A stretch of DNA of 64,000 nucleotides from Mayfieldus sp963841445 (lineage in GTDB: Bacteria > Actinomycetota > Thermoleophilia > Solirubrobacterales > 70-9): assembly GCA_963841445.1 (NCBI GenBank), contig CAWJCP010000002.1, positions 806,001 through 870,000 of the forward strand, given 5' to 3'. The notes under the pieces were generated by a model that saw only the letters and a program-made list of their open reading frames with translations, did no database searches and had not been told where the DNA came from. Each line of letters begins with the position of its first letter. Position 1 is the first letter of the stretch. The translations under genes were made by a program, and so were the position numbers. Of the stretch, positions 17,090 through 25,576 are shown in pieces.

Positions 17090-17770
17090 ATGCGCGTACT
17101 GATCGTCGAGGACCATCAGAAGCTGGCGGGCCTGATCCAGCGTGGTTTGCGCAAGGAGGGAATGGCGGTCGACATAGCCCTCGACGGCGAGGAGGGGCTG
17201 CAGCGGGCGCAGGCAACCGAGTACGACGCCGTGATCCTCGACCTGATGCTGCCGCGGCTCGACGGCCGCGACGTCTGCCGCCGCCTGCGCGCCGCCGGTG
17301 TCTGGTCGCCGATCCTGATCCTCACCGCACGCGATGCGGTCGCGGATCGCGTGTCGGGCCTCGACGGGGGCGCCGACGACTACTTGACCAAGCCCTTTTC
17401 CTATGTTGAGCTGCTCGCCCGCCTGCGGGCCCTGGTCCGCCGCGGGCCCGTGCACCGCCCGACCGAGATCCTGGTCGGCGATCTGAAACTGGATCCCGCG
17501 AAGCGGCGAGTCTGGCGCGGCGACGCGGAGATCGAGCTCTCGGCCAAGGAGTTCTCGATCCTCGAGACGTTCATGCGGCGGCCGGGCGAGGTTCTCTCGC
17601 GCTTCGAGCTGCTCGAGCACGCCTGGAACTACGAGTACGAGAACCGCTCCAACGTCGTCGACTCGTACGTGCGTTACCTGCGCCAGAAGATCGACAAGCC
17701 GTTCGGGCTTCGCTCGCTGGAGACGGTTCGCGGATCCGGCTACCGGCTGCGTGAGGACGGTGGGCAGTGA
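17090..17770 (+). CDS. OmpR-family response regulator
   Basis: 226 residues from the ATG at 17090, preceded by GGGGAGG at a good distance. Receiver domain 1-115 with acidic pocket E7/D8, phospho-acceptor D51 (ILDLMLP), the threonine in LTARD and the lysine in LTKPFSY. The C-terminal winged helix (from about 125) has the OmpR/PhoB pattern ELSAKEFSILETFMRRPGEVLSR and ends with ETVRGSGYRLRED. The stop overlaps the sensor kinase start (GTGA), so the two are coupled. The signal is unknown; the PepSY protein downstream suggests an envelope signal. Confidence 0.96.
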   Translation: MRVLIVEDHQKLAGLIQRGLRKEGMAVDIALDGEEGLQRAQATEYDAVILDLMLPRLDGRDVCRRLRAAGVWSPILILTARDAVADRVSGLDGGADDYLTKPFSYVELLARLRALVRRGPVHRPTEILVGDLKLDPAKRRVWRGDAEIELSAKEFSILETFMRRPGEVLSRFELLEHAWNYEYENRSNVVDSYVRYLRQKIDKPFGLRSLETVRGSGYRLREDGGQ

Positions 17771-19215
17771 GCCGGCTGGCGGTCAAGCCGCGGGTGACGC
17801 TCGCATTCGCCGCCGCGATGGCCGTTGTGCTGTTCTGCGTCGGCCTGCTGATCTACGTCCGCTACCGCGACGAGCTCGATTCGTCAATAGACCGCGGCCT
17901 GCGTTCTCGGGCCGGTGATGTCGCGACCTTGCTGCGCGAGTCCGGCGCGAATGCCAACGCCCTCCCGACGCACGCCGAGAGCCTCGGCGAGGACAACTTC
18001 GCCCAAGTCCTGACGCTGTCGGGTCGCGTGCTCGACACGTCCGGTGGGGCGCAATCAGGGGCCGTCATCGACCGCGGCGACCTGCGGCGCGCCGCGAGCG
18101 AGCCGACCTTCAGCGAGCGCGAGCACGTGCCCGGCCTGGATTCCTCGGCCCGCCTGCTTTCCAGCTCCGTGAACGCAGACGGCCGGCGCCTGATCGTCGT
18201 CGTGGGCAGCTCGCTCGAAGACCGTGACCAGGCCCTCGGAAAGCTGGCGACGCTGCTCTGGGTCGGCGGTGCCGTGGCGCTGCTGCTCGCCTCCGGTGCC
18301 GGCTATCTGGCCGCGTCGGCGGCGCTGCGGCCGGTCGAGGCGATTCGCCGTCGCGCAAGCGAGATCTCCGCTGCCGATCCGGCCCAGAGGCTGCCTGTTC
18401 CCGCAGCCGACGACGAGCTGCAGCGTCTAGGCAAGACGCTGAACGAGATGCTCGACCGCCTCGAGACTGCGCTGGAGCGCGAGCGCGCCTTCGTCGACGA
18501 CGCGAGTCACGAGCTTCGCACCCCGCTCGCCATGCATCGGGCCGAGCTGGAGCTGGCGCTGCGCCACGCCCACAGCGTCCCGGAGCTCCGAGCCGCAATC
18601 GACTCGGCGGTCGAGGAAGTCGATCGCCTTTCGGGGCTGGCCGAGGATCTTCTGGTCCTTGCACGCTCCGAGAAGGGACGACTGGCGGTGAAGCTCGAAC
18701 ACGTGCAGGTGGAGCAGCTGCTCGGGACGATGCACGACCGCTTCGCCGACCAGGCGCGCAAGCAAGGGCGCCGGCTCGAAGCAGAGCTCGCGAACGGGAC
18801 CGCGATCGAGGCCGATCAGATGCGGCTCGAGCAGGCACTCGGCAACCTTCTCGACAACGCTCTGCGCCACGGCGGCGGGCCCGTCCGCCTTTGGGCGCGG
18901 CGCGAGGGGCCACATGTGCGGCTGCACGTCTCCGACAGCGGCCCCGGATTCGCGGACTTCCTGCCCCACGCCTTTGAGCGGTTCAGCCGCGCCGACGAGG
19001 CTCGGACCGAGGGCGGCAGCGGCCTTGGGCTGGCGATCGTGGCGGCGATCGCAAAGGCCCACGGCGGCTCGGCGGGCGCGATCAACCGTCCCGAGGGCGG
19101 CGCCGACGTCTGGATCGACCTACCGGCGTCGGAACGCTCTCACGGACGTTTCATGTCTCCCTGCGAAAACAGCCAGAGCAGCCAAAGGATCTCTCAAGAC
19201 AGGAGCAGGACATGA
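17767..19215 (+). CDS. membrane sensor histidine kinase, partner of the preceding regulator
   Basis: 482 residues, GTG start inside the regulator stop. Order: membrane helix about 10-30, extracytoplasmic sensor about 31-160, second helix about 161-184, HAMP about 185-237, HisKA with phospho-acceptor H248 (DDASHELRTPL), and HATPase_c with N-box NLLDNALRHG, DSGPGF and GSGLGLAI. It phosphorylates the OmpR-family regulator. The last 30 residues after the catalytic domain are Ser/Gln/Arg-rich and carry no recognised motif. The stop overlaps the start of the PepSY gene (ATGA), giving a coupled three-gene operon. Confidence 0.95.
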   Translation: MSRLAVKPRVTLAFAAAMAVVLFCVGLLIYVRYRDELDSSIDRGLRSRAGDVATLLRESGANANALPTHAESLGEDNFAQVLTLSGRVLDTSGGAQSGAVIDRGDLRRAASEPTFSEREHVPGLDSSARLLSSSVNADGRRLIVVVGSSLEDRDQALGKLATLLWVGGAVALLLASGAGYLAASAALRPVEAIRRRASEISAADPAQRLPVPAADDELQRLGKTLNEMLDRLETALERERAFVDDASHELRTPLAMHRAELELALRHAHSVPELRAAIDSAVEEVDRLSGLAEDLLVLARSEKGRLAVKLEHVQVEQLLGTMHDRFADQARKQGRRLEAELANGTAIEADQMRLEQALGNLLDNALRHGGGPVRLWARREGPHVRLHVSDSGPGFADFLPHAFERFSRADEARTEGGSGLGLAIVAAIAKAHGGSAGAINRPEGGADVWIDLPASERSHGRFMSPCENSQSSQRISQDRSRT

Positions 19216-19538
19216 ATCGGTCTCGCAGGTATCTGATCATCGGTGGCTCGGCCCTGGCGCTGGCGGCGGGCGGCGGCGGCGCGGCGATGGCCACCGCCGG
19301 CCACGACGACGGTGACAACGGAGTCAGCGGCCCCGGTGCCAATCAGGCGATAGCAGCCGCCCTGAGGGTCACCAACGGGGGCCACGCCAACTCGGTGGAG
19401 CGGGACTCTGAGAACGGCGCCACCTGGGAGGTCGAGGTGACCAAGCCCGACAACAAGACGGTCGACGTCCGCCTCGACCAGAGCTACAAGCTGGTGGTCG
19501 TCGAGGGCGACAGCGAGAACCCCGCCGCGGGGCGCTAA
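19212..19538 (+). CDS. secreted PepSY-domain protein
   Basis: 108 residues. A signal or anchor (RRYLIIGGSALALAAGGGGAAMA) is followed by an acidic linker and one PepSY-like unit (AIAAALRVTNGGHANSVERD...TWEVEVTKPDNKTVDVRLDQSYKLV). PepSY modules outside the membrane are thought to bind or inhibit peptidases or to sense ligands. The ATGA overlap with the kinase stop makes it the third member of the two-component operon, so it may modulate the kinase sensor domain; that link is inferred from position. Confidence 0.85.
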   Translation: MNRSRRYLIIGGSALALAAGGGGAAMATAGHDDGDNGVSGPGANQAIAAALRVTNGGHANSVERDSENGATWEVEVTKPDNKTVDVRLDQSYKLVVVEGDSENPAAGR

Positions 19539-19616
19539 GCAGCCCTGAAACGATCGCCGGCAACCAATGGCGGGACGGCGCCGCCGGTCGACTGGCGCCA
19601 TGGAGGCGTGGGTTGA

Positions 19617-19641
19617 CTTCCTCCCGCATATGAGGAGGAAG
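19617..19641. terminator. hairpin between convergent PepSY and M23 genes
   Basis: CTTCCTCC (19617-19624) pairs perfectly with GGAGGAAG (19634-19641) around a 9-base loop, and flanking GTTGA/CTGAC bases extend the stem with mismatches. It lies between the stops at 19538 and 19673 of two convergent genes. There is no T-run, so it is a plausible but unproven bidirectional terminator. Confidence 0.45.
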
Positions 19642-19672
19642 CTGACCCAGAGCGGGTCGTGGAATCGCTCGT

Positions 19673-20581
19673 TCAGCCGGTCGTGTCCCAGACCTTCAGG
19701 AAGGGCAGCGGGTCGATCGGATGTCCGCCCCCGTACCAGTCACCCTGCCAGTACTCGAAGTGCAGGTGGCAGCCGGTCGCATCGCCGGTCTCCCCGACGA
19801 CGCCGATCTGCTGGCCGGCGGCGATCGGAGCGTTCACCGTGCGCACCATCGCCGGGTAGGCCATGTGCATGTAGACGAAGTCGTCGGGGGTCCCGTTGTT
19901 GTCGATCACGATGTAGTTGCCCGCCGACGCTTGATAGCCGGCGTACTGGACCGTGCCGTTCATCACCGAGACGAGCGGGGTCCCGCAAGCGGCGGCGATG
20001 TCCTGGCCCTGGTGCGTGTGGCCGTTGCGCGGGGCGCCGAACCGGGAGCTTGCGTTTCCGTAGTTGTGCGGCCCCTGGACCGGGAACACCCCTGGCCCGG
20101 CCGCCACCGGAGGCGGCTTGATCTTCAGCTTGCGCTTCGTGCGGTTGGAGCGATCGCCCTGCTCGTCGATCACGTACGGCCGCGAGCTGATCGCGCCGGG
20201 CGGCACGATCGCCCTGACGCGGATCGCATCCCGGTAGGTGAGAGCTACCGGTATCGGCCCCGACGCGCCCCTGAACACCATCTGCGCGACGTAGTCGAGG
20301 AACTCGCCCTTGATCTTGACCACCGAGCCCGGCCACGCCACTGCGGCGCGGTGGTGGCGGCGCCCGCGCCGCCTCGACTTCTTGACCGCTGGACAGCCGG
20401 TCTTGCAGACCACCGTCTGTACGACCGGATGGCCAGGGGCCGAGATGCCGCCCGCGGATACGTGCGCCGCCCTGGACGGCGCTGAGCTCTGGGCGAGGGC
20501 GGGCGGAGCCGATGCTGCCGCCAGAGCGCAGGCGGCGATCGCCATGCCGGCGATCCTCAGTCGTCCTCTGCGATCACGCAA
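19673..20581 (-). CDS. secreted M23-family (LytM) peptidoglycan endopeptidase
   Basis: 302 residues from a TTG at 20581 with AAAGAGGA just upstream. Sec signal at about 8-30 (MAIAACALAAASAPPALA), a basic His/Arg-rich linker, an IPT-like beta segment (about 83-155) and the M23 domain with HTHQGQD (H190, D194) and HLHFE (H272, H274), the complete zinc-binding and catalytic set. It should cut peptide cross-links of peptidoglycan outside the membrane. The gene lies directly under a c-di-AMP riboswitch at 20595-20768, the usual arrangement for actinobacterial wall hydrolases. Confidence 0.93.
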   Translation of the reverse strand: MRDRRGRLRIAGMAIAACALAAASAPPALAQSSAPSRAAHVSAGGISAPGHPVVQTVVCKTGCPAVKKSRRRGRRHHRAAVAWPGSVVKIKGEFLDYVAQMVFRGASGPIPVALTYRDAIRVRAIVPPGAISSRPYVIDEQGDRSNRTKRKLKIKPPPVAAGPGVFPVQGPHNYGNASSRFGAPRNGHTHQGQDIAAACGTPLVSVMNGTVQYAGYQASAGNYIVIDNNGTPDDFVYMHMAYPAMVRTVNAPIAAGQQIGVVGETGDATGCHLHFEYWQGDWYGGGHPIDPLPFLKVWDTTG

Positions 20582-20594
20582 CGAATGTCCTCTT

Positions 20595-20768
20595 TCTTCC
20601 GAGCCTTCGGGGTTAGCTGTCGGGCTAGCGCTGAAAGAGCCGCGCTACGAAACTCTTGGGTTTCGTTTCGCCCCCGGGGCCGTGGCCCCTGAGTTCTGGA
20701 CCTCGCCTTGCTTGGCCCAGCTGGTTCCCCCGATCCCGCCCACTTCAAGGACGGGATTCGGCGATATG
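20595..20768 (-). promoter_or_regulatory. c-di-AMP riboswitch (ydaO/yuaA type)
   Basis: On the minus strand the leader contains the conserved blocks of this class in order: CGCCGAATCC near 20763-20754, GGGGAACCAG at 20730-20721, GGGGGCGAAACGAAACCC in the middle, and CCCGACAGCTAACCCCGAAG near 20624-20605. It ends just before the ribosome site of the M23 peptidase at 20581. In known members, c-di-AMP binding turns off expression of cell-wall hydrolases and osmolyte or potassium uptake genes. Recognised by pattern only; a covariance-model search would settle the exact ends. Confidence 0.88.
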
Positions 20769-20867
20769 TCGTGACCTCGGTTGGAAACCGACGCTACTTG
20801 AAAGGTTGCGCCATTTTGCAACGCCGGGGCCGGCTCAGAGCCCACCCACGGAAGCATTCGGGCTGGC

Positions 20868-22124
20868 TCAGAGACCGTCCGGGTGACGGGCGATGAAGCC
20901 CGACGACGACGCGATGTCGGTGTGCCAGCGCGGCCCGCTTACCCCCGCTGCGTCTCCGGAAGTGTCCCAGCGTAGCCCGGCGATCACCGCCCAGGCATGC
21001 CCGGAGTTCGCATAGACGGTGATCCAGCGCCCGGCGCCGGCAACCCCCCAGGTCTCCAGCCCGGTCGAGTCGAGGGGACTGGAGAGCAGGCCGCCGCCGT
21101 TGAGCGCGAAGCTGACCGCGCCGGAGCAGTCATAGCCCGACGAGGTGAACGACCCGTGGCCGCCGCCCCACACGTACGGTGTCCCGTCGATTTGGTTTGC
21201 CGCCGCGATCACTGACTTGACGACGTCGGGAGCGCTCGCCGGCGCCGCGGCGTCGCCGTTCGGCAGCAGCTGCGCCTGGTCGCCTGGCGCCAGCGGGGCC
21301 GGCGTCGAAGGCGTCGGGCCGCCGCTTGAGCCGGTGAACAGCTGATCGGAGATCGCCGAGAGGTTGCTCTGCAGCGCCTCGCCACGGCCAACCAGGCCGT
21401 CGAGCTGCTGCTGGCGGGTGCGGCGGGCGGCGATCAGCTCGCTGTGACGCTGCTGGAGCTCGTTTCGCTTGCGGTCTGCCTGGCGCTTCTGGACCGCTAT
21501 CGCGTTGCGCGCCGTCTGTAACCGGTCGCGGGTGGCGCGAAGGCGATCGACCGCGTTGCGGGTCTGATCGCGCAGCGTCCGGACCCGGTTGACGATCCCG
21601 TCGAAGTGCTGCTGGTAGGCGCGCAGGTACTCGCTCTGAGCGATCATCCCCGACCAGCTGGTGGAATCGAGGACGACGTCGAGCGTGTTCGTGTCGCCGG
21701 CCTCGTAAACGCGAACCAGCTCCTTGCGCAGCACGCCGAGTGCGCGATGGAGCCTCGCCCGCACCACCTGGAGATGGTGGCGCTGGCGCGTCAGCTGCGC
21801 GCGGGCGACGTCGAGCTCGTGCTGCTTGGCCGCCAGCCTGCGTTCAATCGCGGCGGCCTCGGCCTGGGCCGCCGAGACCTGGCCGATCAGCTGGTTGACC
21901 TGCTGGTTCTGCTCCGCGATCGTCGCGCTGAGATCGCGCTGCTGGGCCTTTACGTGGTCGAGCTGACTCTGCTTGTGGGCGAGCTTCTGCTGCAGGGTCT
22001 CGGCAGGAGCTCCGCCGGCGACGCCGAAGAGCGCGCACAGCGACGCCAGCACCAGCAGCGCCAAGGTGAGGGGCGCCCGTCTCCGGGCCATCCCTCGATC
22101 GATGTGAGGCGGGCCAATCCGCAT
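20868..22124 (-). CDS. secreted coiled-coil NlpC/P60 peptidoglycan hydrolase
   Basis: 418 residues; an internal ATG at 22091 (MARRRAPLTLALLVLASL) is an alternative start directly at the signal peptide. A long coiled coil (about 43-270, Gln/Arg/Leu-rich heptads starting TLQQKLAHKQSQLDHV) resembles RipA/CwlO-type proteins. After a Pro/Thr linker the NlpC/P60 domain shows VWGGGHG, catalytic Cys in YDCSG (C333) and His in SGHAWAVI (H376). Expected to cut D-Glu-DAP bonds under control of an FtsEX-like partner through the coiled coil; that partner is not in the window. Same strand as the M23 gene but without its own visible riboswitch. Confidence 0.9.
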   Translation of the reverse strand: MRIGPPHIDRGMARRRAPLTLALLVLASLCALFGVAGGAPAETLQQKLAHKQSQLDHVKAQQRDLSATIAEQNQQVNQLIGQVSAAQAEAAAIERRLAAKQHELDVARAQLTRQRHHLQVVRARLHRALGVLRKELVRVYEAGDTNTLDVVLDSTSWSGMIAQSEYLRAYQQHFDGIVNRVRTLRDQTRNAVDRLRATRDRLQTARNAIAVQKRQADRKRNELQQRHSELIAARRTRQQQLDGLVGRGEALQSNLSAISDQLFTGSSGGPTPSTPAPLAPGDQAQLLPNGDAAAPASAPDVVKSVIAAANQIDGTPYVWGGGHGSFTSSGYDCSGAVSFALNGGGLLSSPLDSTGLETWGVAGAGRWITVYANSGHAWAVIAGLRWDTSGDAAGVSGPRWHTDIASSSGFIARHPDGL

Positions 22125-22189
22125 CTGCCCTGCCGCGGTTCCGGGACCGGAGGCGGCAGGGGGCGCAGGCTAACCAGGGGCGTCGGGCG

Positions 22190-23899
22190 ATGGCATCGGG
22201 CGTCAATAACTTGGGAAGGACCTTGCAGCGCGGCCTCGCGCGGGCCCGAATCGCCGGCCTGCGCGAGATGCGCCCACTCGGCGATAATGCTCCGCCCGTG
22301 CTCCGCAGCGCCCAGGCGCGTACGTTCAGCTGGCTCCCCGCGGTTGCCCTGAGCGTCGCATTCACCACCCTCGTCCTGCTCTGGGACCCGCACGTCCGCG
22401 ACCTCGCAGCGCAGACCTTTCGAACCGAGCTCTTCGAGCGCGGGGGTTTCTCGATCTGGAACGGCAGCTGGTACGGCGGCCATTACACGCTGACCTACAG
22501 CGTCCTCGGGCCCCCCGCCGCGGCGCTGATCGGGCCGCGCATGGTCGGCGCGCTCTCGATCGTGTTCTCGGCCTATCTCTTCGATCGGCTCGTTCGCGAG
22601 CACTGGGGCGAGAGCGCGCACTGGGCCACCCTCTGGTTCGGTGTCGGAGCCGTCAGCCTGCTCGTCACCGGTCAGCTCACCTTCGCGATGGGGGTGGCGT
22701 TCGGCCTCCTGGCGTTGCGCTTCCTGCAACGTGGACGGCTGCCGGCGGCGATGCTCGCGGCCCTCGGCTGCGCCCTCGCCAGCCCCGTCGCCGCCGTGTT
22801 CCTCGGCGGAGTCGTGCTCGCCGCCTGCGGCGCCGGCGGGGCGCGCCGCGGTGCGATCGCTATCGCGGTTGTCCCGGTCGGCGTCGTCCTCGGTCTCAAC
22901 CTCGCCTTCCCGGAAAGCGGCGAGTTCCCGTTCGCCTTCACCTCCTACATCGGGGTGCCCCTGTGGTCCGCGGGCGCGCTGCTGGTCACCCGGGGGCTGC
23001 CTGGAGAGCGTCAGTTCCGCGCCGCCGTCTGGGCCTACCTGCTCGCCTCCACGGCGGCGCTGCTGGTCTCCAATCCTCTGGGCGGCAACATGATCCGCCT
23101 CGGAGCCTTGTTCGGCGGGCCGCTGCTGGCCGCGATCCTGCTCACCCGCAGACCGAAGCTGAACCCGCTGCTGGTCGGGTTGGTGCTGGTCGGCAGCCTC
23201 TACTGGCAGCTGATGGCCGGCATCCGCGCCGTCGCCCAGACCGACGGCGACCGGTCCACGAGCGAGGCCTACTACCAGCCGCTGCGCAGCTGGCTCAGCG
23301 ACCACGGCGGCCACAGCATCCGCATCGAGGTCCCGCCCACGGCGAACCACTGGGAGGCTGCCTACCTCGCCCCCAGCTTCGGCCTCGCCCGCGGCTGGCT
23401 GCGACAGCTCGATTCGACCCGCGACGGGATCTTCTACGGCGGGCGGCTGTCCGACCGCAATTACCGGCGCTGGCTGGAACGCAACGCGGTGCGCTACGTG
23501 GCCCTGCCCGACGCGCCGCTCGACTACTCGGCGCACGAAGAGCGGGCCCTGATCAACAGCGGCCCGCCGTACCTGCGGCTGCGCTGGACCTCCGCCCACT
23601 GGCGCGTCTACGAAGTGCGCCATCCGGGCCCCCTGGTGATCGGGGACGGGCACAGCCACGGCCGCATCGCATCGCTCCGCCCGCAGAGCTTCGCCGTCTC
23701 CGTCGGGGCACCGGGGCGCCTGATCGTGCGCGAGCGCTTCACGCCGTTCTGGGCCGTCAAGTCAGGGGCCGCATGCGTCGAGGCGGCCGGCAACTGGACC
23801 GTGCTTCACGCGCGGCGGCCGGGCCTCGTCAAGGTCGGCATCGACTTCACCCCCGGCCGGGCCCTGCAGGGTGTGCTCGGCGATCGCGACGACTGCTGA
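22190..23899 (+). CDS. polytopic membrane protein, glycosyltransferase-like
   Basis: 569 residues with about nine to eleven hydrophobic helices between residues 45 and 350, then a soluble C-terminal part of about 220 residues (from PRSWLSDHGGHS-like sequence to the end). The layout resembles membrane GT-C or 6-pyruvoyl-related polytopic proteins of actinomycetes, with a WNGSWYGGHYTL loop after the first helix, but no diagnostic motif is certain. The first 26 to 36 residues are weakly supported and internal starts are possible. It is divergent from the NlpC/P60 gene with only 65 bp between them, so their promoters overlap. Confidence 0.7.
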   Translation: MASGVNNLGRTLQRGLARARIAGLREMRPLGDNAPPVLRSAQARTFSWLPAVALSVAFTTLVLLWDPHVRDLAAQTFRTELFERGGFSIWNGSWYGGHYTLTYSVLGPPAAALIGPRMVGALSIVFSAYLFDRLVREHWGESAHWATLWFGVGAVSLLVTGQLTFAMGVAFGLLALRFLQRGRLPAAMLAALGCALASPVAAVFLGGVVLAACGAGGARRGAIAIAVVPVGVVLGLNLAFPESGEFPFAFTSYIGVPLWSAGALLVTRGLPGERQFRAAVWAYLLASTAALLVSNPLGGNMIRLGALFGGPLLAAILLTRRPKLNPLLVGLVLVGSLYWQLMAGIRAVAQTDGDRSTSEAYYQPLRSWLSDHGGHSIRIEVPPTANHWEAAYLAPSFGLARGWLRQLDSTRDGIFYGGRLSDRNYRRWLERNAVRYVALPDAPLDYSAHEERALINSGPPYLRLRWTSAHWRVYEVRHPGPLVIGDGHSHGRIASLRPQSFAVSVGAPGRLIVRERFTPFWAVKSGAACVEAAGNWTVLHARRPGLVKVGIDFTPGRALQGVLGDRDDC

Positions 23900-23953
23900 G
23901 CATCGAAGCCGCCGCCTGCTCGGCTTCGCGTCCGCAGGCGACGGCGGCCGGGA

Positions 23954-25510
23954 TCAGACCGTTGCTGGCGCGGGCGCCCCCACCGCGGGGCGCAGCTCGT
24001 GGTTGGCGGCGTCGAAGCGCGCGGTGCGGCGCCGAAAGCGCCAGGTCCAGTCCGGCCAGATCACTGCGTTGCGCCCCGAAGAGTCGAAGTACCAGCTCGA
24101 GCAGCCGCTGCTCCAGACGGTGCCCCCCAAGCCCCGGTCGAGGGCGGCGTTGAATTCGTGCTCGACCTCGGGCCGGACCTCGACGGTGGCGGCGCTCTGC
24201 CGGTCCATCACCCGCAGCGCATCGAGAACGTAGGCGATCTGCGACTCGATCATGTAGACCATCGAGTTGTGCCCCAATCCGGTGTTGGGTCCGAGCAGCA
24301 TGAACAGGTTGGGGAACCCGGCGATCGTCGAGCCGAGGTGAGCGCGCGGGCTGCCCTGCCAGACGTCCTCGAGGCTGCGCCCGTCGCGACCGTGGATCAG
24401 CCGCGCGGAGGGCATGTCGGTGACGTGAAAACCGGTCCCGAGGATGATCGCGTCGATCTCGCGCTCGACGCCGTCCTGCGCGGCGATCGAGCCGGCCTTC
24501 ACCTTGCGGATCCGATCGGTGACCAGCTCGACGTTCGGTTGGCCGAGCGCCGGATACCACCCGTTTGAGGGCAGGATGCGCTTGCAGCCGATCGAGTAGT
24601 CGGGCTTCACCTTCCGCAGCAGCGCCGGGTCTGAGATCTGCGCAGCCATGTGGCGCCTCGAGATCCGCTCGAGCAGGCGCATCAGGCGCGGGCGCTTGAC
24701 GAAGCCGAGGACGAGCGCCTCGCGGGCGACATAGACGGCGGCGCGAACCGTCCGCTGGGCCGCCGGCAGGGCCCGGTAGAGGCGGCGCTCGAAACCAGTC
24801 ACCGGTCGATCAGAGTGCGGCATCACCCACGGCGCGGTGCGCTGAAACACGTGCAGGCGCTCGACCTCGGGCTGGATCTCGGGGACGAGCTGGATCGCCG
24901 ACGCACCGGTGCCGATTACCGCGACGCGCTTGCCGGTGAGGTCGTAGTCGTGGTCCCAGCGCGCCGAGTGAAAGACGGCGCCGCGGAAGTCGTCGAGTCC
25001 CGGCAGCTGCGGAATCTTCGGCTCGAACAGCGGTCCGGTGGCCGAGATCAGGACCCGGGCGCGAAGCGGGCCCTCGGAGGTGGTCAGCTCCCAGCAGCCC
25101 TCCGCCTCGTCCCAGCTGGCAGCGGTCAGCTCGCAGCCGACACGGATCTTCGCGCGGACGCCGAAGCGATCCGCGCAGCGCTGCAGGTAGTCGCGGATCT
25201 CCGCCTGGCGGGAGTAGGTCTGGCTCCAGTCGGGGTTGGGAGCGAAGGAGAACGAGTAGAGGTGCGAGGGGATGTCGCAGGCGCAGCCGGGATAGGTGTT
25301 GAATTGCCAGGTGCCGCCGACGTCGTCGCCGCGCTCGAGCACCAGGTAGTCGCGGCGCCCCTCCTGCTCGAGGCGAATCGCCATCCCGAGGCCCGAGAAG
25401 CCGCCGCCGACGATCGCGACGTCGAGGATCCGGGACCGGTCGGGGCTCGAATCGCTTGGCACGGTCGATTCGGTTGTCGGGTGCCGCTCGCGATCGATTG
25501 CCGTGGACAT
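23954..25510 (-). CDS. flavin-containing Baeyer-Villiger-type monooxygenase
   Basis: 518 residues from the ATG at 25510, five bases after AGGAGG; a GTG six bases earlier lies inside that Shine-Dalgarno. FAD site GGGFSG (35-40), NADPH site GTGASA (200-205), and between them the class I Baeyer-Villiger fingerprint F-x-G-x3-H-x3-W-D (F175 to D186). These enzymes use NADPH and O2 to insert oxygen next to a ketone, or oxidise heteroatoms. The substrate is not deducible. The gene is divergent from a TetR regulator with a 29-bp palindrome between them, so it is probably induced by its substrate. Confidence 0.9.
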   Translation of the reverse strand: MSTAIDRERHPTTESTVPSDSSPDRSRILDVAIVGGGFSGLGMAIRLEQEGRRDYLVLERGDDVGGTWQFNTYPGCACDIPSHLYSFSFAPNPDWSQTYSRQAEIRDYLQRCADRFGVRAKIRVGCELTAASWDEAEGCWELTTSEGPLRARVLISATGPLFEPKIPQLPGLDDFRGAVFHSARWDHDYDLTGKRVAVIGTGASAIQLVPEIQPEVERLHVFQRTAPWVMPHSDRPVTGFERRLYRALPAAQRTVRAAVYVAREALVLGFVKRPRLMRLLERISRRHMAAQISDPALLRKVKPDYSIGCKRILPSNGWYPALGQPNVELVTDRIRKVKAGSIAAQDGVEREIDAIILGTGFHVTDMPSARLIHGRDGRSLEDVWQGSPRAHLGSTIAGFPNLFMLLGPNTGLGHNSMVYMIESQIAYVLDALRVMDRQSAATVEVRPEVEHEFNAALDRGLGGTVWSSGCSSWYFDSSGRNAVIWPDWTWRFRRRTARFDAANHELRPAVGAPAPATV

Positions 25511-25531
25511 CCTCACCTCCTTCTCGTTAAG

Positions 25532-25560
25532 TTACGCTACTGTAACCTACGTCAGCGTAA
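25532..25560. promoter_or_regulatory. 29-bp palindromic operator between monooxygenase and TetR genes
   Basis: TTACGCT at 25532-25538 and AGCGTAA at 25554-25560 are exact inverted repeats, and an inner GTA/TAC pair keeps the same symmetry, giving TTACGCT-N3-GTA-N3-TAC-N3-AGCGTAA. It fills the middle of the 66-bp gap between the two divergent starts (25510 and 25577). This is the normal place and shape for a TetR dimer-pair operator. The TetR protein at 25577 is the expected ligand-responsive repressor. Confidence 0.75.
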
Positions 25561-25576
25561 CTTGGGGTCGACCCGG

